From Triparma columacea (taxonomy: Eukaryota; Sar; Bolidophyceae; Parmales; Triparmaceae): a stretch of DNA of 63,291 bases. A program made the position numbers and the translations under genes. Positions 56,367 to 63,291 of the stretch are shown here, piece by piece. A model generated the notes under the pieces. It made no database searches. It saw only the letters and a program-made list of their open reading frames with translations, and was not told where the DNA came from. The stretch's first letter is position 1. Each line of letters opens with the position of its first letter. The DNA lies in contig BRYA01000013.1 of NCBI GenBank assembly GCA_030267965.1, forward strand, positions 1,725 through 65,015. Direction: 5' to 3'.

Positions 56367-58022
56367 TTACGCCCTCTTGCTTTTGACAGGAGTTTTCTTC
56401 ATCACCTTCTCAACTTTCTGTTTCTCCCCCTCTCCATCCTCCTCCCCCTCCTCTTCCTCCGAGAACGACCAGAGTTCCCCTAACTCGCCCCTCGCGGTCG
56501 CTAAAGCCAGAGTGGAGCCTAGGGTCGCTGGGACCAGGTACAGGAGAGCCGGCTGAGCCGCGTTGAATCGTGCCATGATGAAGAGTGTTAGGCCTAGGCC
56601 TAGGACGTAGCTGAAGAGGACGCAGGTGAAGTAGGGCTTGGGGAAGGAGAGGCTGGGGTTGTAGGCTAGAGGGACGCGGGCGAGGTTGGCGTCGAAGCGG
56701 AGCATGAAGGAGACGAGGAAGCCGGGGATTACGATGTCGCCGAGGCCGAGGAGACTGAGGTTCAGCTTGCCGTCGTCGTTCATTTCTAGGGACCGAGGGA
56801 AGAGGAGCTTGATGGGGCCGTCCAGCTTCTTGGCGACCGTGACCATGACGGGGGTGCCGAAAACCCAGAAGATGTCGTAGAAGAAAAGTCCTACCAGCAG
56901 GATGGCGGCGATCTTGTACGAGCCTATCGAGAACATGGATATCCCCTGCACGCAGAACGCCAGCCCCAGCACGTTGTTAAGCGTCCAGTGCTTCGTCCTG
57001 AAGTAGCTGTTCCCCACAAGCGCCCCCCCCGCCAGGGCCAGGGCCCCCGAGGTTGACACCTCGAAGACTAGGGGGCTCTCGCCGACGAGGCCGGGGGGAA
57101 GGGGGTGCTTTACCTTGAACTTGTGGCTGAGGAGGAGGCCGGAAGGCAGCGCTGCCCTGACGATGGGCTCGAACGACGTGGCAACGGCGAGCCCCCCGGC
57201 CGCGGTGAAGTAGAAGGATATCAGGTAATTCACCCAGCCCTCGTCCAGGTACTTGAACGCGCAGTAGAGACCGAAGAGGGCGGCGGATCCGATGAAGGGG
57301 AACCTCATGGCGTCGGCCGCCGTCATGACTTCACCGGTAGCCTCGGAGGCTCCGTCACCGTCACCGTCCTGGTCGGGTGAACGCAGGGCCAAGGACAGGT
57401 GGGACCCGAGGTATATGAGAGAGGAGGTCGTGAGAAGGAGGTTCACTTGGTAGGGGACGGGGTAGTACTGGGGAACGAACCAGCAGAGGAGGACGAGAAG
57501 GTAGGAGAGAGGGAACGCGTAGGAGGTTTTGGTCAAATCAAGACCGTGCTAAAGGGGGGAAGGGGGGGGGGGGTGGGGAGAGAGAGAGGAACAGTAAAAG
57601 TAGTTAGTAGAAGTTAGTGAGTAAGTGGGAGGGGGGAAGGAACAGGTTCCAGGAAAGGGGTCCAGTTTGCGTGTTTTGGGAAAGAAGTGGTCGCCCTCCC
57701 TTACCTCCACCACAAAGTCCGTCCCTATCACCACCGTGGCGTTGTCCCCTTTGAGTGTCTGCGTCTTGCTCGTGGCGTCTATAGTGAATGTTTCAATGAC
57801 AGACCTTGACCCCTTCACCTCCACCAGGATGGTGTCGGCGTGGAGGTCGGTGTCATAGTCGAAGGTAAGGACCTCGGTCGTCCAATATTCACCACCAGTC
57901 GTGTGCCTAACCTTGGACGTAGCTTGACTAGTAGAACCTAGAGACACAATAACAGAAAGTGAGGGGTAGGAAGTAGTGGTGGTTACACCTGAGATCTTTA
58001 CAGCTAGTTCACCGTGTGACAT
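56367..58022 (-). CDS. Signal peptide peptidase with an N-terminal C2-like domain
   Basis: Two exons (minus), 58022-57705 (106 aa) and 57548-56367, phase 0; 499 aa. Exon 2 is a presenilin-type aspartyl protease: YDIFWVFGTP and LGLGDIVIPG carry the two catalytic Asp, and QPALLYLVPATL is the PAL motif. About nine membrane spans start at YAFPLSYLLVLLCWF. Exon 2 has no ATG ahead of its first span, so it needs exon 1 to start. Exon 1 reads like a small C2-type beta sandwich (ELAVKISGVTTTTSYPSLSVIVSLG...TILVEVKGS), which is not usual for this family. SPP cleaves signal-peptide remnants and tail-anchored proteins in the ER membrane. The acidic C-terminal tail ends without KKxx. Confidence 0.85.
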
Positions 58023-58456
58023 GGCTGTGGATGGATGGTTGTGAGTGGATGGATGGGCGTGAGTGATAATCTAACCATAGATTAAGCACAGAGTGTTTTA
58101 AAAAGTGATGTCGACGAAGTCGTTTCTCGCCGCCTCTAAGAAATTTCCTTCTACACTTGATTTTGTTGAATGAAAATAGTATATATGTGTGTAGAATGGT
58201 ACTACGGTTCGTTTCATACAATAATTATCAATTTATTCATACGATTGAGGAAATAATTGGACAAACCTGAATTGATAAAAATGGGAAAGGGAGAGGACAA
58301 AAAGGAAGGGGAAAAAAACAAGCTCTGCTTCGTCTCTACCGTACCTCAGAACTCATTGAGGGCTAAAGCTATTATCGAAAAGACGGTATAATATATCCAG
58401 GCTCAAGGTTAGGTTACCAAAAGGACAGTATAAAAGATCCTCGGTCCATCCCTACC
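58023..58456. other. Divergent promoter region between SPP and LRR gene
   Basis: 434 bp, AT-rich in 58140-58270. No open frame of interest. A TATA-like box is listed separately. Confidence 0.45.
58429..58436 (+). promoter_or_regulatory. TATA-like box before BspA-type LRR gene
   Basis: TATAAAAG lies 21 bp upstream of the ATG at 58457. A very short 5' leader would follow if it is used. This is one of few TATA-like sites directly before a gene in the window. Confidence 0.35.
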
Positions 58457-60610
58457 ATGAGTGAATTTAACTTTGCTCATAGTGATGACTATGGTGATGA
58501 CGATAGTGATGACTATAGTGATAACTATAGTGATAGTGATGGAGACTATGATGATTCAGATGATGAATACTCTCACCTTCCCAAAACAGCAGTATACTCC
58601 GGAACAGAGAGCTTCAGAGGCGATTGGGAACTCACAGAAGTGACTTTTGCACAAGGAGTGACAACGATTGGTGATTCTGCCTTCGCAGAATGCTCCTCCC
58701 TCACGGCCATCACCATCCCGGACGGAGTGATGGAGATTGGCGAGTGCGCCTTCGAAGACTGCTCCTCCCTCACGGCCATCACAATCCCGGACGGAGTGAC
58801 GACAATTGGCGAAAAGGCCTTCTCCGGATGCTCCCTCACTGCCATCACCATCCCGGACTCAGTGACGACGATTAGCAATTACGCCTTCTGGGGATGCTCC
58901 TCCCTCACGGCCATCACCATCCCGGACTCAGTAACAACAATAAGCGCTGGCGCCTTCATGGGATGCTCCTCCCTCACGGCCATCACCATCCCGGACCCCG
59001 TGACGACGATTGGCGAGGGCGCCTTTAGGGATTGCTCCTCCCTCACTGCCATCACCATCCTGGACGGAGTGACGAAGATTGGCAAAAGTGCCTTCGAAGA
59101 CTGCTCCTCCCTCACGGCCGTCACAATCCCAGACGGAGTGACGGAGATTGGCGATTGCGCCTTCTACAGATGCTCCTCCCTCACGGCCATCACAATCCCA
59201 GACGGAGTGACAATGATTTGCAAATTGGCCTTCTACGAATGCTCCTCCCTCACGGCCATCACCATCCCTGACGGAGTGACAATGATTGGCGACCTCGCCT
59301 TCGCAGAATGCTCCTCCCTCACGGCCATCACAATCCCGGACGGAGTGACGACAATTGGTGAGGGCGCCTTCCACGGATGCACCTCCCTCACGGCCATCAC
59401 TATCCCAGACGGAGTGACGATGATTGGCCGTATCGCCTTCTCTGTATGCTCCTCCCTCACGGCCATCACCATCCCGGACGGAGTGATGATGATTGGCAAT
59501 GAAGCCTTCTCTGGATGCTCCTCCCTCACGGCCATCACCATTCCTGACTCAGTGACGAAGATTGGCCGTGAAGCCTTCGCGGAATGCTCCTCCCTCACGG
59601 CCATCACCATCCCGGAAGGAGTGACGACAATTTGCGAACGCGCATTCGGTGGATGCTCCTCCCTTACGGCCATCACCATCCCGGACTCAGTGACGACGAT
59701 TTACGATCAAGCCTTCGACGAATGCTCCTCCCTCACGGCCATCATCATCCCGGACGGAGTGACGATGATTTGCGGTGCCACCTTCAGGGGATGCTCCTCC
59801 CTCACGGCCATCACCATCCCGGACTCAGTGACGACAATTAGCCATTCCGCCTTTGAAGGATGCTCCTCCCTCATGGCCATCACCATCCCGGACTCAGTGA
59901 CGACAATTAGCTATTCCGCCTTCTTGAGATGCTCCTCCCTCATGGCCATCACCATCCCAGATGGAGTGACGGAGATTGGCGCTGGCGCATTCTCTAGATG
60001 CTCCTCTCTCACGGCCATCACCATCCCGGACGGAGTGACAACAATTGGCGAACGCGCCTTCAGAGAATGCTCCTCCCTCACGGCCATCACAATCCCAGAC
60101 GGAGTGACGATTATTAGCATTGCCGCCTTCAGAGGATGCTCCTCCCTCATGGCTATCACCATCCCGGACGGGGTGACGACAATTGGCGAACGCGCCTTCA
60201 GAGAATGCTCCTCCCTCACGGCCATCACCATCCCGGACGGAGTAACAGCGATTGGCGATGAAGCCTTCAGAGATTGTCCTGCCCTGACAAAACTCATTCT
60301 ATCTCCTGCCGTTTCCATCGGTGAAGACTGCTTCGAGAATTGCACTGCCCTAATCGCTGCCGCTGCTGATAAAAATATGCTGACTGTCTCGGACCTCCTC
60401 AATTACAGGTGGCGCCGCAATGTCGCTGTGGTCGAACGCGTCAACGCTCTGCTGTGCCTTAAGGGAACCTGGGATCACGTGGAGAATCAACCCGGTGGAC
60501 AGGATAGTCTGAAGAGGAAACGAACAGAAGTTGAAGCCCCGCTAAAGGCAAGTGAGACACGTGAGAAGATCCCGAAAGTGTTGTGGAGAGTAATTCTGGA
60601 GTATCTGTAA
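58457..60610 (+). CDS. BspA-like leucine-rich-repeat protein with a long regular array
   Basis: Single exon, 717 aa. An acidic Asp/Ser/Tyr-rich leader (residues 1-45) is followed by about 24 near-identical 23-residue repeats, consensus CSSLTAITIPDGVTTIGEGAF, spanning about 58620-60330. The last repeat degrades (CPALTKLILSPAVSIGEDCF), and a helical C-terminal domain (LLNYRWRRNVAVVERVNALL) closes the protein. LRR_5 arrays of this kind form solenoids for binding proteins; they are expanded in several protists. There is no signal peptide or anchor, so the protein is probably intracellular. Repeats are almost identical in DNA as well (69-bp units), implying recent expansion or gene conversion. Confidence 0.9.
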   Translation: MSEFNFAHSDDYGDDDSDDYSDNYSDSDGDYDDSDDEYSHLPKTAVYSGTESFRGDWELTEVTFAQGVTTIGDSAFAECSSLTAITIPDGVMEIGECAFEDCSSLTAITIPDGVTTIGEKAFSGCSLTAITIPDSVTTISNYAFWGCSSLTAITIPDSVTTISAGAFMGCSSLTAITIPDPVTTIGEGAFRDCSSLTAITILDGVTKIGKSAFEDCSSLTAVTIPDGVTEIGDCAFYRCSSLTAITIPDGVTMICKLAFYECSSLTAITIPDGVTMIGDLAFAECSSLTAITIPDGVTTIGEGAFHGCTSLTAITIPDGVTMIGRIAFSVCSSLTAITIPDGVMMIGNEAFSGCSSLTAITIPDSVTKIGREAFAECSSLTAITIPEGVTTICERAFGGCSSLTAITIPDSVTTIYDQAFDECSSLTAIIIPDGVTMICGATFRGCSSLTAITIPDSVTTISHSAFEGCSSLMAITIPDSVTTISYSAFLRCSSLMAITIPDGVTEIGAGAFSRCSSLTAITIPDGVTTIGERAFRECSSLTAITIPDGVTIISIAAFRGCSSLMAITIPDGVTTIGERAFRECSSLTAITIPDGVTAIGDEAFRDCPALTKLILSPAVSIGEDCFENCTALIAAAADKNMLTVSDLLNYRWRRNVAVVERVNALLCLKGTWDHVENQPGGQDSLKRKRTEVEAPLKASETREKIPKVLWRVILEYL
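58650..60290 (+). repeat. 69-bp coding tandem array (about 24 units)
   Basis: Units contain tgctcctccctcacggccatc at fixed 69-bp steps (for example 58690, 58759, 58898, 58967). Variation is concentrated in the six or seven codons just before each 'gcctt' (the residues between IG and AF). One unit near 58830 lacks a codon (CSLTAIT for CSSLTAIT). Confidence 0.9.
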
Positions 60611-60821
60611 CTCTTTGTTTTTGAATCAATCGTTCAATTGTTTTATCTGAGACACCCACAACACCAAAAGGGGAGGAGTGGAAGAAAAGTGAAAGGGACG
60701 AAAAGAGGGACAAGAAGAGGGGGGCAGGGGGGCAAGGCAATAAATTGATAGAGAGGTCAATATATTTATGCAACAATAAAAGAAGGTTTAGATGCTTCAA
60801 CTCTGCTGAAGATGAACCAAC

Positions 60822-62030
60822 TTAGAGGTGATGCCTAGAAATGTGTCTCTTGATATTGCCTCTCAGCTTCGTCTTATATTCACACCCCTCTTGTGGGCAT
60901 GGATGCCATGTTACGCCAATGTCGTGAATACCAGCAAGGTGTGACTTAATATTGCTTCTCTGCTTCGCCTTATATTCACAACCCTCTTGCGGGCATGGAT
61001 GCCACGTTACACCAATATCGTGAATATCTGCAAGGTGCTGCTTGAGGTGCATTTTCTGCTTCGCCTTATATTCGCACCCTTCTTGCGGGCATGGATGCCA
61101 TGTTACGCCAATATCGTGAATATGAGCAAGGTGCTGCTTGATACTGCTTCTCTCCTTCGCCTTATATTCGCACCCTTCTTGCGGGCATGAATGCCAGGTT
61201 ACGCCAATATCGTGAATATGAGCAAGGTGCTGCCTGATACTGCTTCTCTCCTTCGCCTTATATTCGCACCCTTCTTGCGAGCATATACGCCACGTTATGC
61301 CTATATTGTGAATGTCTGCAAGGTGTTCCTTGATGCTGCCTCTTTGCTTCGTCTGAAATTCACAACCCTCTTGCGGGCAAGAATGCCATGTTACGCCAAT
61401 ATCGTGAATATGAGCAAGGTGATCCTTGATATTGCTTCTCTCCTTCGCCTTATATTCACACCCCTCTTGTGGGCATGGATGCCACGTTACGCCAATATTG
61501 TGAATATTAGCAAGGTGCCTCTTGATGTTTTCTCTCCGCTTCGCCTTATGTTCACATCCTTCTTGCGGGCATGTATACCATATTGTGCTAGTACCGTACT
61601 GAGACTTCTTTTCATACCCAGGCTCATCTTCATCATCATCCTTTTCACCACCATTACCATCACCATCCCAAGATTCATCGTCCTCGTCATAGTCTTCTTC
61701 GCCATTATCATCACCGTCCCAAGATTCATCGTCGCTCCTGCTGTTAGTCTTCCTTTCAGCAACAACCTCCTCATCCTCATCACATTGTTGGCAAACAAGC
61801 AATTCATGCTGTACCACATCCTCCTCTTTAACAAATACCTCGCTTCCCGATCCTCCGACGCCACCTGCTGTCGATTCACCCTTATTTCCTCCTTGAAACT
61901 CAGGAAGGATACCATGGTCCTCCGATCCAACTTCTTCCACCTTGCATCCTTCTACTTTGGTGATGATACTAGGCTTCAGCGTGTTAACGTGCGAGCTGAA
62001 ATCTAGACTATGCGCCGGCACTGTCGACAT
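60822..62030 (-). CDS. C2H2 zinc-finger protein with eight near-identical fingers
   Basis: Single exon; Met at 62030 (MSTVPAHSLD) gives 402 aa. The frame stays open further upstream but that part overlaps the divergent gene and looks non-coding. An acidic N-terminal region (Asp/Glu/Gly-rich, residues 100-170) precedes eight fingers of the form CPQEGC-x12-H-x4-H, linked by DIGVTWH. The fourth finger carries CSQEGC. Fingers repeat every 29 residues (87 bp) and differ mainly at the helix positions that read DNA. It could be a transcription factor or a DNA/RNA-binding protein that evolves by unit duplication. The start codon is 89 bp from the divergent gene at 62120. Confidence 0.85.
   Translation of the reverse strand: MSTVPAHSLDFSSHVNTLKPSIITKVEGCKVEEVGSEDHGILPEFQGGNKGESTAGGVGGSGSEVFVKEEDVVQHELLVCQQCDEDEEVVAERKTNSRSDDESWDGDDNGEEDYDEDDESWDGDGNGGEKDDDEDEPGYEKKSQYGTSTIWYTCPQEGCEHKAKRRENIKRHLANIHNIGVTWHPCPQEGCEYKAKERSNIKDHLAHIHDIGVTWHSCPQEGCEFQTKQRGSIKEHLADIHNIGITWRICSQEGCEYKAKERSSIRQHLAHIHDIGVTWHSCPQEGCEYKAKERSSIKQHLAHIHDIGVTWHPCPQEGCEYKAKQKMHLKQHLADIHDIGVTWHPCPQEGCEYKAKQRSNIKSHLAGIHDIGVTWHPCPQEGCEYKTKLRGNIKRHISRHHL
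60835..61570 (-). repeat. 87-bp coding tandem array of zinc-finger units
   Basis: Eight units with the shared plus-strand string ccttatattcgcacccttct or close variants, spaced about 87 bp. The linkers (GATATTGGCGTAACATGGCAT in reverse) are almost unchanged between units. Confidence 0.85.
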
Positions 62031-62119
62031 GAACACTTTTCTTATTGGTATAGTTTTAATGGGACAGTAAAATTTGGACAAAAAGTCTCCATTTTTCCTC
62101 AGTTTCCTTTGACACTGGT

Positions 62120-63291
62120 ATGAAGTTTCTGGACGTTTTGAAGCTACTCGATAGCTATTTAGCTGATAGAGGTGAACAAACAAACAAGGTTCAGTCAAAT
62201 AATGTGCATAGCGATGATAATAGCAAGAATTACAGACATGAGGATAAACGAGAGGATAAATATGAGGATAGAAACAGAGACAATGATACACACGAGGATA
62301 GACACAACGATAGAGACAACGATACTCACGGTGGACTTGAATATGAAGGAATGATTGGACGAATACTTGCAGAAAGTATGGAATGGAAACAACAGCAATG
62401 GCTAATTGAGAACAAGGTGAGATTACACGACGCAGAAACGAGAAGAGTAGAGGAGACAACAAGAAGAAAAGAGAAGCAAACAAGGAGAGAAGAGATAAGA
62501 CAACAAGAAGCCATCCAAGACCATCTAATTCCCCCTCCCTCCCTTCCCCCCCCCCCCCCTCCCAGGTATCCTCCCACCTAATCCCTCTTCTCTCTCTCCG
62601 TCCCTCAATCCTCCTTTCCTTCCTAACCTCAATCTCCCTCCGTCCCAACCGTCACCTCCACCTAAAAGAAACCCTCCGTCTCCTCCTCCTAACCTCCTCC
62701 CTAACAACCTCCCCAGTATTCACCCTGTCAACACAAGCATGGTGGTCCGTAATATCCTCACCCCTCCCTCCCCCACCACGTATCCCTGGACCCGATCAAA
62801 GCCTGTTAAAGAAGTCCTATGAAGACCTACTAAGGACACTACCAGGATACCTTGATAAGGCTAGGCTCACAAAGATACTACTGAGTATGGGGGAGGGGGA
62901 ACTCTTGGTTGAAGCGAGGTTTGGGTTAAACGTACTGAGGGAAGTACGGTTAAACACTAACCCCAACCTCAACGGGGTGAGAGGATCAGAGGAGTCGGAG
63001 ATGAAGAATAAGACTGCGGAAGGTGGTGATTACTTGTACATCGTAAGAACGTTCCGGTCGGCTATTGAAGCTGGTGGCGAGGAGGTGTACCTGGACGCCG
63101 TTAGGGATGGTATTAAAACGGGGGATGAATGGAGGGAGGCTGGGTGGGATATTCTCATTCTTGCAAGGGAGAGGTACGAGATGATGGAACAAAGGGGAGA
63201 AGGGGATAAGGCAAGGAGGGTAGTAGAGGCGATGAGGAGGCTATGGGCGGAGGGGTTAAGGGAGGCTGTAGTTGTTGGGGGGGGGGGGGGG
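62120..63291 (+). CDS. Unknown protein, partial at right edge
   Basis: Exon 1 62120-62416, intron 62417-62565 (15-base C-run near its 3' end), exon 2 from 62566 to the window end, phase 0. At least 340 aa. Not recognised. Exon 1 starts MKFLDVLKLLDSYL and then has a Asp/Arg/His/Asn-rich low-complexity stretch (REDKYEDRNRDNDTHEDRH). Exon 2 opens with a Leu/Ser-rich, strongly hydrophobic-helical part and continues as charged helix (LYIVRTFRSAIEAGGEEVYLDAVRDG, RERYEMMEQRGEGDKARRVVEAM), perhaps a helical-repeat protein. The window ends in a run of 13 G inside or just after this exon. Reading through the intron would also stay open for a while, so the splice is inferred. Confidence 0.6.

Noticed and set aside
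58570..60402. Minus-strand repetitive frames opposite the LRR array
   Set aside because: The array length of 69 bp keeps several frames open on both strands. Only the plus frame has LRR_5 residues and a proper N- and C-terminus.
58650..61570. CRISPR-like regular repeats
   Set aside because: Units are 69 and 87 bp, wholly coding and lack unique spacers.
61487..62006. Alternate frames on both strands across the acidic part of the zinc-finger gene
   Set aside because: Repeated Asp/Glu codons leave other frames open by composition; there are no domain features.

Overview
This window looks like nuclear DNA of a photosynthetic stramenopile, most plausibly a Triparma/Bolidophyceae-like picoalga (inference). 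The reasons are: about 25 tightly packed genes, most of them split by short GT-AG introns (about 65-160 bp) with GTGAG donors; strongly purine-rich coding strands; introns ending in long C-runs; a receptor kinase with a START domain; BspA-type leucine-rich repeat and repetitive C2H2 zinc-finger proteins; and one small protein with a signal-plus-transit leader of the kind used for complex plastids. Conserved eukaryotic genes (MBF1, ZNF598/Hel2, C2CD3, golgin-84, CCDC61/VFL3, DcpS, OMA1, signal peptide peptidase) place it firmly in a eukaryotic nucleus. I see no rRNA, tRNA, CRISPR or intact transposon.

Layout, left to right. 1-6062 (-): large receptor-like kinase, cut by the left edge. 6413-7030 (+): MBF1. 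7132-10343 (-): ZNF598/Hel2 ribosome-quality-control E3 ligase. 10756-17735 (-): C2CD3 centriolar protein. 18374-20297 (+): golgin-84-like Golgi tether. 20371-20760 (-): miniature histidine-phosphatase relic. 21043-23157 (+): unknown Cys-rich protein. 23235-24524 (-): FAD oxidoreductase. 24536-27131 (+): coiled-coil protein with a C1q/TNF-like C-terminus. 27297-27918 (-): YbaB-like probable plastid protein. 28027-30126 (-): Kelch-MORN protein. 30223-35199 (+): large unknown protein with a ZZ-like zinc site. 35244-36254 (-): LRR protein. 36879-41590 (+): multi-CNB protein. 41765-42277 (-): hypothetical. 42724-44584 (+): divergent kinesin. 44712-46387 (-): cytochrome P450. 46565-48620 (-): CCDC61/VFL3. 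48933-52663 (+): TRAPPC10-like. 52827-54378 (-): DcpS. 54444-56164 (+): OMA1. 56367-58022 (-): C2-like domain fused to signal peptide peptidase. 58457-60610 (+): BspA-like LRR protein. 60822-62030 (-): zinc-finger array. 62120 to the right edge (+): unknown, partial.

The genes form no pathway. Neighbours mostly alternate strands, giving very short shared promoters (11-90 bp between start codons in several divergent pairs) and short convergent 3' ends. Two themes recur. One is centriole/flagellum biology (C2CD3, CCDC61, kinesin, coiled-coil/C1q, MORN, CNB proteins). The other is protein and mRNA quality control (ZNF598, DcpS, OMA1, SPP). The most interesting signals are a possible family of introner-like introns with inverted repeats and shared 3' ends, a C2-SPP fusion, a START-kinase receptor, and several young in-frame tandem duplications.

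All exon boundaries were read by eye from splice signals and frame continuity. They should be treated as models, usually accurate to a few bases.
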